DNA of 7,398 bases from Elusimicrobiales bacterium (GCA_026416895.1 JAOAEH010000031.1:1-7398), one strand, 5' to 3'. Positions 1-6,781 are shown, counted from the first letter of the stretch. Notes: generated by a model from the sequence alone, not told the origin. Made by a program: numbers and translations.

Positions 1-185
1 GTATGATCTTGTATATTAGTATTTTCTGATATTTTAATTAAATCAACATCTCCTCTTAATACAGCGTATGGCCATATAGATACATTTCTTTCAATCTCAA
101 CTCTTCCTATTATAATAGCAGTAGAATGTATTTTAGCAGAAGGATCAATTTTTGGAATATATGACATAAATTTTTGAATTTTCAT
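1..185 (-). CDS. Gamma-carbonic-anhydrase-like hexapeptide-repeat protein (3' part missing)
   Basis: The first 61 codons of a protein whose C-terminal part lies beyond the left edge. The visible residues match the gamma-carbonic anhydrase / YrdA / PaaY family of left-handed beta-helix proteins: G27-R-V-E-I at the first turn, then SIWPYAVLRGD (residues 36-46) and TNIQD (56-60). R44, D46, Q59 and D60 correspond to the conserved Arg, Asp and Gln-Asp of the family, with YrdA-like spacing. The zinc-ligand histidines would fall outside the window, so catalytic competence cannot be judged. Some family members hydrate CO2, while others are inactive or act as acyltransferases. The start at 185 is supported by a strong Shine-Dalgarno sequence and by an ATGA overlap with the stop of the upstream membrane-protein gene, which suggests translational coupling. 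A second ATG at codon 7 has no ribosome binding site. The family call is firm; the exact activity is not. Confidence 0.88.
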   Translation of the reverse strand, partial: MKIQKFMSYIPKIDPSAKIHSTAIIIGRVEIERNVSIWPYAVLRGDVDLIKISENTNIQDH

Positions 186-1201
186 CTTACCTCCTCAATG
201 TTTGTATCCATTGTCTTAATTCCATAATATAAAATCAAACTTATTAAAAAAGGAATTAAATGATAAAATATTCTAAAGACTAAACTTGCAAAGATTGCTA
301 ATTCAAATGAAATATTATAATTAGAATAATAGGCACTTATAATTAATTCCATAAAACCAAGTCCTGAAGGAATAAATGGGATTATAGTCATCAATATCCC
401 AAATGAAAAACCTATAACTAAATTGGAAATATTTAGGCTTACACCAACAGATTTAAAAGCAAAATATAATACCATTATATTAAAAATCCAATCTAGAAGA
501 ACATAAGCTGCTACTTTTGGTAATTCCATCTTTTTTGAATGAAGTATTTTAATTCCATAATTGAGTTGATCTTTAAAGTCTCTGAAATCTTCTTTTGGTA
601 TATTGTGTTTGGTTATTTGATATAATGTTTTATTAATAAAATAGTAAGTTCTGATTGCCCATCTGTTTCTGAATCTTTGATTGTATATTATTATTGTCAT
701 AAAAAATGGTATCAAAAATATAATTAAAGCACCTATAAAACCTTCTAGTAATTGAAATGTAATTTTTCCTACTTCAAGAAAGTATAATAGAAAACTTTGA
801 AGTATAATAAAACCTAATATCAAATATATGAAGGCAGTAAGAACAACTGATATTGTTATTGCAATACTTACAGGAACCTTTTTTATATTAAGAAGATGAG
901 TTCTTAAAGCAAAACCACTTATTCCCGCAGAAGATATAAAATAATTAACAGTAGAAGAAATCAAAGTTATTATAAAAGTATGATTAAATGGAATTTTGTA
1001 TCCCAGGATTTTAAGCATTTCATGTAAAGAAAGACTCATGAAGAAATAACTTAGAAAAGAAGAGAGAAAAGATAATAATAGAAAATTTTTTTTAGAAATT
1101 CTATACACTTCTGTTATTTGTTTATGATTTGGATAAATTAACCAAAGTAATATTGTTAGAGCTATAATTAGTGGTAGATATTTATAAAGAAACCTTTTCA
1201 T
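182..1201 (-). CDS. UPF0104 / LPG-synthase-TM-type integral membrane protein
   Basis: A 339-residue, highly hydrophobic protein with roughly eight membrane segments: about residues 5-22, 40-58, 75-92, 110-140 (one or two helices), 155-173, 230-250, 260-277 and 299-327. A polar, charged loop lies at about 174-228. Two motifs resemble the family related to the flippase domain of lysylphosphatidylglycerol synthase (MprF): SSAGISGFALR (90-100), like the conserved small-residue stretch ending in Arg, and PSGLGFMEL (278-286), like the family's PxGLGxxE. Members are thought to move lipids or lipid-linked intermediates across the inner membrane; the substrate here is unknown. There is no soluble synthase domain, so it is not a full MprF. 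I place the start at 1201 (MKRFLYKYL). The frame stays open to 1363, but that extension is antisense to the FAD-binding start of nadB and is probably not translated. No Shine-Dalgarno sequence precedes the chosen start. The stop overlaps the next gene's ATG. Confidence 0.85.
   Translation of the reverse strand: MKRFLYKYLPLIIALTILLWLIYPNHKQITEVYRISKKNFLLLSFLSSFLSYFFMSLSLHEMLKILGYKIPFNHTFIITLISSTVNYFISSAGISGFALRTHLLNIKKVPVSIAITISVVLTAFIYLILGFIILQSFLLYFLEVGKITFQLLEGFIGALIIFLIPFFMTIIIYNQRFRNRWAIRTYYFINKTLYQITKHNIPKEDFRDFKDQLNYGIKILHSKKMELPKVAAYVLLDWIFNIMVLYFAFKSVGVSLNISNLVIGFSFGILMTIIPFIPSGLGFMELIISAYYSNYNISFELAIFASLVFRIFYHLIPFLISLILYYGIKTMDTNIEEVR
189..196 (-). promoter_or_regulatory. Strong Shine-Dalgarno sequence of the gamma-CA-like gene
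   Basis: On the minus strand this reads GAGGAGGT, followed by AAG and then the ATG at 185-183. It lies inside the last codons (Glu-Glu-Val) of the upstream membrane-protein gene. It is the only near-perfect anti-16S match in front of any start codon in the window. The 3-nt gap to the ATG is short but workable. It decides the start of the downstream gene and supports re-initiation after the upstream stop. Confidence 0.8.
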
Positions 1202-1244
1202 AAGAATATTTAAGCAAAATGATAAAATATATTTTATAAATATA
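1202..1244. promoter_or_regulatory. Divergent intergenic region presumed to hold promoters for both transcription units
   Basis: Only 43 bp separate the start codon of the membrane-protein gene (leftward) from that of nadB (rightward). Both transcription units must therefore start here or inside the opposing gene's 5' end. The region is almost entirely A and T, with several -10-like hexamers on both strands, such as TAAAAT at 1223-1228 and TATAAA at 1235-1240. No convincing -35 partner sits at normal spacing, so I do not assign individual promoters. Neither start has a Shine-Dalgarno match, and untranslated leaders must be short. Confidence 0.4.
1222..1237. repeat. Perfect AT-only palindrome, possible operator
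   Basis: ATAAAATATATTTTAT is its own reverse complement over all 16 bases, with the axis between 1229 and 1230, near the middle of the divergent intergenic region. Symmetric sites in this position often bind dimeric repressors. In DNA this AT-rich a chance palindrome is plausible, and it does not match an NAD-regulator operator that I can name. The symmetry is certain; an operator role is inference. Confidence 0.35.
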
Positions 1245-2852
1245 ATGAAACTAAACAAAATATACAAAAGTGATTTTTTAATAATAGGAAGTGGAATAGG
1301 AGGACTTCTTTGTGCAATTAAGCTTGCAAAAATTGGAAAAGTAAACCTTGTTACAAAAGACAAAATTAATGTATCTAATTCTTGGTATGCTCAAGGAGGA
1401 ATAGCAGCAGCTGTTGGTTGCGATGATAGTTTTGAATCTCATTTGAAAGATACCCTAAAAGCTGGTGATGGACTTTCAAATGAAGAAGTGGCAACAAAAA
1501 TAATAACTTCTGCTCCACTAGTAATAAAAGAATTAACTAAGTTAGGAATAAATTTTAATAAAAATAAAAAAGGTTTTGATTTAGGTTTGGAAGGCGGACA
1601 TTCGAAAAGGAGAATACTTCATTATTATGATTTCACTGGAAGAAAAATAATAGAGATTCTTGTAAAACATGTTAAAAATAATAAAAACATAAATGTATTC
1701 GAATATCATACTGCTATTGATTTAATATTAAAATATCATCCAAAATTTACAAAACCTTTTAAAAATGAAGTGTTTGGTGCTTATGTTTTTAATGGAAAAA
1801 ATGGAGATATATATTCTTTTTTAGCATCTAAAGTAATTTTAGCAACAGGAGGAGGTGGTAAAACTTATTTATATACTTCAAATCCTCATACAGCAACTGG
1901 AGATGGTTTTGCTATAGGATATAAAGCAGGGTTAAATATAGTAAATATGGAGTTTATACAGTTTCACCCAACGTGTTTATATCATCATATAGCACAAAAT
2001 TTTTTAATTTCTGAAGCTTTAAGGGGAGAAGGTGCTGTTTTAAGATTAAAAAATGGAAAATTATTCATGCATAAATATTCACCTATGAAAGAGCTTGCAC
2101 CACGAGATATAGTTGCAAGGGCAATTGCAAACGAGTTAAAGAGAACAGGAGATGATTATGTTTATCTTGATATATCTTTTAAACCTTCTTCATTTATAAG
2201 AAAAAGATTTCCATATATTTATAAAACTTGTCTTTCTTTTGGAATAGATATAACTAAACAACCAATTCCTGTTGTTCCTGCAGCACATTTTTTTTGTGGT
2301 GGTATAGAATCTGAATTTGATGGTAAGACTTTTCTTAAAAATTTTTTTGTATGTGGCGAGGTTGCTCACACTGGTTTTCATGGAGCAAATAGACTTGCTT
2401 CAAATTCTTTACTTGAAGCTTCAGTTATGGCAATAAAAATTGTTGAAAATTTAAAAAATGAAAGAATAATTATACCACAAAAATATGAAAAACATTATTT
2501 ATGGGACTATCAAAAAACAGTATATTCACAGGAAGATGTAATTATAAAACAGAACTGGGATGAAATTAGACTTTTAACTACAAATTATGCTGGTATTGTA
2601 AGAAATAATGATAGATTAAAAAAAGCATCAAAAAAACTAAATCTTATAATTGATGAAGTTTTATATTATTATAAAAAATATAGACCTAACAAGGACTTTA
2701 TAGAACTAAGAAATATAGCTTTAGTTTCTAAAATGATAATCGAAAGCTCTTTAAGACGTCATGAATCGAGAGGGTTATATTATAATGAAAACTATCCTCA
2801 AAAATTAAAAAAAGCTAAAAACACCGTTATAAATAGATATATGTTTGATTAA
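1245..2852 (+). CDS. nadB: L-aspartate oxidase NadB
   Basis: A full-length (535 aa) FAD flavoprotein that oxidises L-aspartate to iminoaspartate, the first step of de novo NAD synthesis. NadA then condenses the product to quinolinate. The electron acceptor is oxygen or fumarate. Visible motifs are the FAD-binding GSGIGG (15-20), SWYAQGGIAAAV (46-57) with the DS-x3-H and DTLKAGDGL block typical of NadB, EGGHSKRR (116-123), FHPT (240-243), APRDIVAR (285-292), AAHFFCGG (346-353) and GE-x9-NRLASNSLLEA (371-392). E116, H241, R287, H348 and R383 align with the E. coli NadB active-site residues at a constant offset of about three. The C-terminal helical domain (about 425-535) contains the usual LRN and SSLRRHESRG motifs. 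The AQGGIA and EGGHS-RR context favours NadB over succinate dehydrogenase or fumarate reductase flavoprotein subunits. The ATG at 1245 leaves nine residues before the Rossmann strand, which is normal. There is no Shine-Dalgarno sequence. nadA and nadC are not adjacent. It is followed after 14 bp by uvrA. Confidence 0.97.
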   Translation: MKLNKIYKSDFLIIGSGIGGLLCAIKLAKIGKVNLVTKDKINVSNSWYAQGGIAAAVGCDDSFESHLKDTLKAGDGLSNEEVATKIITSAPLVIKELTKLGINFNKNKKGFDLGLEGGHSKRRILHYYDFTGRKIIEILVKHVKNNKNINVFEYHTAIDLILKYHPKFTKPFKNEVFGAYVFNGKNGDIYSFLASKVILATGGGGKTYLYTSNPHTATGDGFAIGYKAGLNIVNMEFIQFHPTCLYHHIAQNFLISEALRGEGAVLRLKNGKLFMHKYSPMKELAPRDIVARAIANELKRTGDDYVYLDISFKPSSFIRKRFPYIYKTCLSFGIDITKQPIPVVPAAHFFCGGIESEFDGKTFLKNFFVCGEVAHTGFHGANRLASNSLLEASVMAIKIVENLKNERIIIPQKYEKHYLWDYQKTVYSQEDVIIKQNWDEIRLLTTNYAGIVRNNDRLKKASKKLNLIIDEVLYYYKKYRPNKDFIELRNIALVSKMIIESSLRRHESRGLYYNENYPQKLKKAKNTVINRYMFD

Positions 2853-2866
2853 CAATTAACAATCTT

Positions 2867-5635
2867 ATGAACTCGATAATAATAAAAGGAGCAAGAACTC
2901 ATAATTTAAAAAATATAAATCTTGAAATTCCAAAAAATAAAATAATTGTAATTACAGGACTAAGCGGGAGTGGTAAATCTTCTTTAGCATTTGATACTAT
3001 TTATGCCGAAGGACAAAGAAGATATGTAGAGAGTCTTTCTGCTTATGCAAGACAATTTTTAGAGTTAATGGAAAAACCAGATGTAGATCTAATAGAAGGA
3101 CTTTCTCCATCAATTGCAATAGAACAAAGATCTTTTTCAAAAAACCCTAGATCTACTGTTGGCACAATAACAGAAATTTATGATTATCTAAGGCTCTTAT
3201 TTGCCAAAATAGGAATTCCACATTGTCCTCAATGTAAAAGATCATTAAAAGCTTGGAGTATTGATGCAATAATAGAGGATATAGTTAAAAAATTTTATAA
3301 TAAGAAAATAGTTATAACTTCACCATTAATTAGAGGAAAGATTGGAACATATGATGAATTGTTTGAGAGATTTAAAAAGAAAGGATATTCTAATTTTGAA
3401 GTCGATGGTAATTTTTATAAAGTTGAAAAAATTCCAAGTTTGGAGAGATACAAAAAACACGATATCTCAATAGTTATAGATTCTTTTAATGTTTCAGATG
3501 ATAAAGAAAGATTATTTGAATCAGTTGAACTTGCCTTAAAAGAAAGTAACGGAATGTGTGAAATTATTTATGACAAAAATAGATATATTTATAGTCAAAA
3601 AAATTCTTGCCCTTACTGTAATATAAGTATTGGAAATATTGAACCAAGAACTTTTTCTTTTAATTCTCCATTTGGAGCATGCCCAAAATGTGAAGGACTT
3701 GGTTTTGTGTTAGAAGTGGATGTTAGCTTAATAATAAATGAAAATCTTACTATAGATGAAGGTGCAATTGTAGCATGGGAAAATCCAATTACAACAAAAA
3801 CTAACAGATGGAAAACTTCATGGAGAAATTATTATAGAGATATTATTATAAAAATTTGTGAAAAATATAATATAAAAACTAATATTCCTTTTAAAAAATT
3901 ATCAGAAAAGGAAAAAAGAATTATACTTTATGGAGATTTAGAGTTTGAGGGAGTGATAAATAATATTAAAAGAAGATATCAAGAGACAGAATCTGATTTT
4001 GTAAAACAAGAAATATACTCAAGATATATGAAAGAAATACTTTGTGATGAGTGTGGTGGAAAAAGACTTAAAAGAGAATCTTTATCAGTTCTTATAAATG
4101 GGAAAAATATATCAGAAATTTGTGATATGGATATAGTTAATATTATTAATTTTTTTAAAAATATAAATTTAACCGATCAAGAAAAAGAGATATCAAAAAA
4201 TATTTTAAATGAAATAAATTCAAGACTTGAATTTCTTATGAATGTAGGCCTTGGGTATCTTAACTTATCAAGATATTCAAAAACGCTTTCAGGAGGTGAA
4301 GCACAGAGAATTTCACTTGCAACTCAAATAGGAAGCAGGTTAACAGGAGTTATATACGTATTAGATGAACCAACTATTGGTCTTCATCCAATTGATAATC
4401 TAAAATTAATAAATACTCTAAAAAAGCTTAGAGATTTTGGAAATACACTTATAGTTGTTGAGCATGATAGAACAACTATAGAAAATGCTGACTATATAAT
4501 AGAACTTGGACCTGGAGCTGGTATATACGGTGGAGAAGTAACTTTTTGTGGAACTTTTAAAGAATTAAAAAAAGCAAATACTATAACTGCTCTCTATATA
4601 AAAGATGAAGAAAAGGTTTCTATAATTAAAGATTATCCTAGAAAATTTAAAAAATTTATAGAAATAAAAGGTGCTAGACAATACAATTTGAAAAATATAA
4701 ATGTTAAAATTCCTATTGGTTCTATGACAGTTATATGTGGAGTTTCAGGTTCAGGAAAATCAACCTTATTGTATGAAATATTGTATAAAGGTATAATGAA
4801 AAAAATTAATCCATCATTTAAAGAAGAACCAGGTATTTTTGATTCTATAAAAGGTTATGAAGATATAAAAAGAGTAGTAATGGTTGATCAATCTCCTATA
4901 GGTAGAACCCCACGATCAAACCCCGCAACTTATGTAGGTTTTTTTGATAATATCAGATATCTTTTTTCACAAACACCTGCTGCAAAAAGAAAAGGATATA
5001 AAGCATCTAGATTTTCATTTAATCTCAGTGGAGGTAGATGTGAAAATTGTAAAGGAGAAGGTTATATAAAAGTAGAGATGCAATTTATGCCAGATGTATA
5101 TGTTAAATGTCAAGAATGTGAAGGTAGAAGATTTAATAAAGAAACTTTAGAAGTAAAATATAAAGAAAAAAATATTGCTGAAGTATTAGACATGACTATA
5201 GAGGAAGCATATAATTTTTTTGAAAATATTTTTCCAATTAAACAAAAATTAAAATTTCTTATTGATGTTGGATTAGGTTATCTAAAAATTGGACAAAATG
5301 CAACAACTTTGTCAGGAGGTGAAGCACAAAGAATTAAACTTGCATGGGAACTTTTAAGAAAAAATTCAAAATCTACACTTTATATTTTAGATGAACCCAC
5401 AACGGGCCTTCATTTTCATGATATAAAAAGACTACTTAATATACTGAAATTATTAGTTGCTAATGGAAACACAGTAGTTATAATAGAACATAACATAGAT
5501 GTAATAAAATCAGCAGATTGGATTATAGAACTTGGACCTGAAGGCGGGCCAAATGGCGGTTATGTAATATATGAAGGATTTTCAGAAAATATAAAAAAAG
5601 CAAAAAAATCTATAACTAAAAACTTCCTAAAATAA
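2867..5635 (+). CDS. uvrA: UvrABC excinuclease subunit A
   Basis: A complete 922-residue UvrA, slightly shorter than the roughly 940-residue E. coli protein. It is the cytoplasmic damage-recognition ATPase of nucleotide excision repair: it dimerises, finds bulky lesions and loads UvrB. It has two ABC modules. Module I has Walker A GLSGSGKSS (31-39), signature LSGGEAQR (474-481), Walker B VLDEPT (498-503) and H-loop H533. Module II has Walker A GVSGSGKST (625-633), signature LSGGEAQR (815-822), Walker B LDEPT (841-845) and H875. Zinc modules are C248/C251/C272/C275 (C-x2-C-x20-C-x2-C) and C725/C728/C748/C751 (C-x2-C-x19-C-x2-C), both with family spacing. Pairs C120/C123 and C393/C396 probably form the further zinc site seen in UvrA structures. 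The UvrB-binding and insertion regions lie between Walker A and signature of module I (about 130-400). The ATG at 2867 gives the canonical N-terminus (IIIKGARTHNLKNI) but has no Shine-Dalgarno sequence. It sits 14 bp after nadB and directly abuts the peptidase gene downstream. Confidence 0.98.
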   Translation: MNSIIIKGARTHNLKNINLEIPKNKIIVITGLSGSGKSSLAFDTIYAEGQRRYVESLSAYARQFLELMEKPDVDLIEGLSPSIAIEQRSFSKNPRSTVGTITEIYDYLRLLFAKIGIPHCPQCKRSLKAWSIDAIIEDIVKKFYNKKIVITSPLIRGKIGTYDELFERFKKKGYSNFEVDGNFYKVEKIPSLERYKKHDISIVIDSFNVSDDKERLFESVELALKESNGMCEIIYDKNRYIYSQKNSCPYCNISIGNIEPRTFSFNSPFGACPKCEGLGFVLEVDVSLIINENLTIDEGAIVAWENPITTKTNRWKTSWRNYYRDIIIKICEKYNIKTNIPFKKLSEKEKRIILYGDLEFEGVINNIKRRYQETESDFVKQEIYSRYMKEILCDECGGKRLKRESLSVLINGKNISEICDMDIVNIINFFKNINLTDQEKEISKNILNEINSRLEFLMNVGLGYLNLSRYSKTLSGGEAQRISLATQIGSRLTGVIYVLDEPTIGLHPIDNLKLINTLKKLRDFGNTLIVVEHDRTTIENADYIIELGPGAGIYGGEVTFCGTFKELKKANTITALYIKDEEKVSIIKDYPRKFKKFIEIKGARQYNLKNINVKIPIGSMTVICGVSGSGKSTLLYEILYKGIMKKINPSFKEEPGIFDSIKGYEDIKRVVMVDQSPIGRTPRSNPATYVGFFDNIRYLFSQTPAAKRKGYKASRFSFNLSGGRCENCKGEGYIKVEMQFMPDVYVKCQECEGRRFNKETLEVKYKEKNIAEVLDMTIEEAYNFFENIFPIKQKLKFLIDVGLGYLKIGQNATTLSGGEAQRIKLAWELLRKNSKSTLYILDEPTTGLHFHDIKRLLNILKLLVANGNTVVIIEHNIDVIKSADWIIELGPEGGPNGGYVIYEGFSENIKKAKKSITKNFLK
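4289..4312 (+). repeat. Intragenic direct repeat, copy 1 (ABC signature of UvrA module I)
   Basis: A 24-nt segment encoding SGGEAQRI. It matches copy 2 at 5312-5335 in 23 of 24 positions; the one difference is a synonymous Gln codon (CAG here, CAA there). The copies are 1023 bp apart, exactly 341 codons, so they are in the same frame. It contains the Shine-Dalgarno-like core AGGAGGTGAA at 4291-4300. The repeat reflects the ancient duplication of the two ABC halves plus strong selection on the motif, not a mobile element. Confidence 0.85.
5312..5335 (+). repeat. Intragenic direct repeat, copy 2 (ABC signature of UvrA module II)
   Basis: Second copy of the 24-nt SGGEAQRI-coding segment, differing from 4289-4312 only at 5329. 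It carries the same Shine-Dalgarno-like core at 5313-5322. No ATG at useful distance follows either copy, so neither marks an internal start. Confidence 0.85.
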
Positions 5636-6454
5636 ATGTATTTTTTAATTTTGAAACTTGTAATGATAAATTTACTTTCAGAAAACTGGCATAGAATTGA
5701 AAGTAAAAATTTTGAGATATACATAGAAGGAAAATGGCAAGTTCAATCAATACAGTTAGAATTGGAGAAAATATATTCTTTAGTTAAAATGAACCTCTCT
5801 CATTTTTCTCCGTGGATGTTGAGAGAAAAAACTAAAGTATACATATTTAAAACGTATGAAACATATTTAAAAAGTGAGTTTAAGCCCCCTCCTTGGTCTA
5901 AAGGTCTTTGTTTCCACAAGCAAAGAAAGATAGTTGTATATTATAAAAATACATTAGAAGAGCTTTTATCTACCATTGTTCATGAATTGTCTCATCTATA
6001 TTATGAAGATTTTTTTTTAAGAAAAATGAAATCCCCTCCTCTTTGGTTAAATGAAGGTCTTGCTGTATATATGGAATCATTATATAAAGGTTTTGAAAGT
6101 CAATGGGACAAATCTCTTATTTCAGTACCAGATTATAAAATAATCAATTTTTCTGATTTTGTAAAGAAAGATTTAAAACAATTAAAATCTGACGAAGAAA
6201 TAGCGTTTTGGTATCTTCAAGCTTTTGGCATGGTTAAATATCTCTACTACAATTTTGGAAAAACTGCATTCTATAGATTTAACATGGAAATATTAAACAA
6301 TACAAATATAGAGAAATCTTTATGGAATATATATAGAATTAATAGTTTGGAAACCTTTGAAAAAAAATGGTTTGAGTGGCTTTATACTATTAAAAAATCA
6401 CAAAGTTTTGAATTTAAACCATTTAAAAATATTGAGTTTAAAAATTTTAATTAA
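5636..6454 (+). CDS. Gluzincin-type (peptidase MA-like) zinc metallopeptidase
   Basis: A 272-residue protein with a zinc-peptidase core: HELSH at 116-120 (zinc ligands H116 and H120, catalytic E117) and PPLWLNEGLAVYME at 134-147, whose E140 is the expected third ligand. This HExxH plus W-x-x-EGLA-x-Y layout is typical of the MA-like gluzincins related to M1 peptidases. The N-terminal WHRIESKNFEIYI (18-30) and the C-terminal helices (YLQAFGMVKYLYYNFG, about 193-208, then FEKKWFEWLY) also fit that group. The substrate is unknown. The first ATG follows the uvrA TAA with no gap. A second ATG at 5663 (codon 10) leaves all conserved parts intact, and neither has a Shine-Dalgarno sequence. The longer start gives a short hydrophobic head (MYFLILKLVMINLL) too weak and lacking a cleavage site to call a signal peptide, so location is uncertain. 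Likely co-transcribed with nadB and uvrA. Its stop overlaps that of the convergent pilin-like gene. Confidence 0.85.
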   Translation: MYFLILKLVMINLLSENWHRIESKNFEIYIEGKWQVQSIQLELEKIYSLVKMNLSHFSPWMLREKTKVYIFKTYETYLKSEFKPPPWSKGLCFHKQRKIVVYYKNTLEELLSTIVHELSHLYYEDFFLRKMKSPPLWLNEGLAVYMESLYKGFESQWDKSLISVPDYKIINFSDFVKKDLKQLKSDEEIAFWYLQAFGMVKYLYYNFGKTAFYRFNMEILNNTNIEKSLWNIYRINSLETFEKKWFEWLYTIKKSQSFEFKPFKNIEFKNFN

Positions 6455-6744
6455 ATATCATCATCTAAACTAAAAGTAGCAGGAGTAGAATCTGTGGCAT
6501 TACAGTTTATAGATATATTTACAGGTTTTCCATCTGGATTTGTTACACAACCTGCACCTGTCCTACAACATGATAGTCTATTATAAAAAACACCCTCTAC
6601 TCTTATTTTTGCATTTGTGCTTCTGTGAAATCTAATAACTGTAGTATATCTATCAAAAACCCATTCCATAACATAAGTAGACATAGTAATTATCAGAATA
6701 CATAACAATAAAACTGCTGAAAGAGATGCTTTTCTTTTTTTCAT
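6451..6744 (-). CDS. Short PilX-like, membrane-anchored pilus-associated protein
   Basis: A 97-residue protein with a basic N-terminus (MKKRKA), one hydrophobic helix (about 7-26) and a small polar domain ending in an acidic tail (LDDDI). The design is that of a minor pilin or pseudopilin of the PilX/GspK kind: no GFTLxE motif, but a basic start, a helix beginning SLSAVLLLCILII, and an amphipathic continuation (DRYTTVIRFHRSTNAKIRVEG). Its position 37 bp downstream of a PilW-like prepilin agrees with the usual pilW-pilX order of minor-pilin clusters. It is much shorter than a typical PilX, which is usually well over 130 residues. Cys59, Cys60, Cys66 and Cys81 in the exported part could form two disulfides. 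The 37-bp gap upstream has no Shine-Dalgarno sequence and includes an A9 run (T9 on the coding strand). A real gene is likely; the PilX assignment rests on topology and context. A generic single-pass secreted protein is the alternative. Confidence 0.6.
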   Translation of the reverse strand: MKKRKASLSAVLLLCILIITMSTYVMEWVFDRYTTVIRFHRSTNAKIRVEGVFYNRLSCCRTGAGCVTNPDGKPVNISINCNATDSTPATFSLDDDI

Positions 6745-6781
6745 ATTTATATTTTAACTAAAAAAAAATAATTTTCAATAC

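Noticed and set aside
1241..1246. Perfect TATAAT as the nadB -10 box
   Set aside because: It overlaps the nadB ATG itself, so transcription from it would begin downstream of the start codon.
1202..1363. A 54-codon N-terminal extension of the membrane-protein gene into nadB on the opposite strand
   Set aside because: It is antisense to the conserved FAD-binding start of nadB, has no ribosome binding site, and family members start near the MKRFLYKYL position.
2190..2381. A 63-codon minus-strand open frame inside nadB
   Set aside because: It is antisense to highly conserved NadB motifs, has no recognisable domain and no Shine-Dalgarno sequence; a chance reading frame.
4291..4300. AGGAGGTGAA inside uvrA as the ribosome binding site of an internal gene
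   Set aside because: No ATG, GTG or TTG opening a credible frame follows at suitable spacing; the bases are imposed by the conserved SGGE codons.
6010..6018. T9 run in the peptidase gene, and similar 8-9 nt A/T runs at 1086-1093, 2288-2295 and 6759-6767, as phase-variation tracts
   Set aside because: Such runs are expected in coding DNA this AT-rich (they encode Phe and Lys codons), and all frames are intact. They are also moderate in length.
6745..6781. Rho-independent terminator or promoter between the two pilin-like genes, suggested by the T9 run on the coding strand
   Set aside because: There is no GC-containing inverted repeat before the T-run, and the 37-bp gap fits two genes of one operon.
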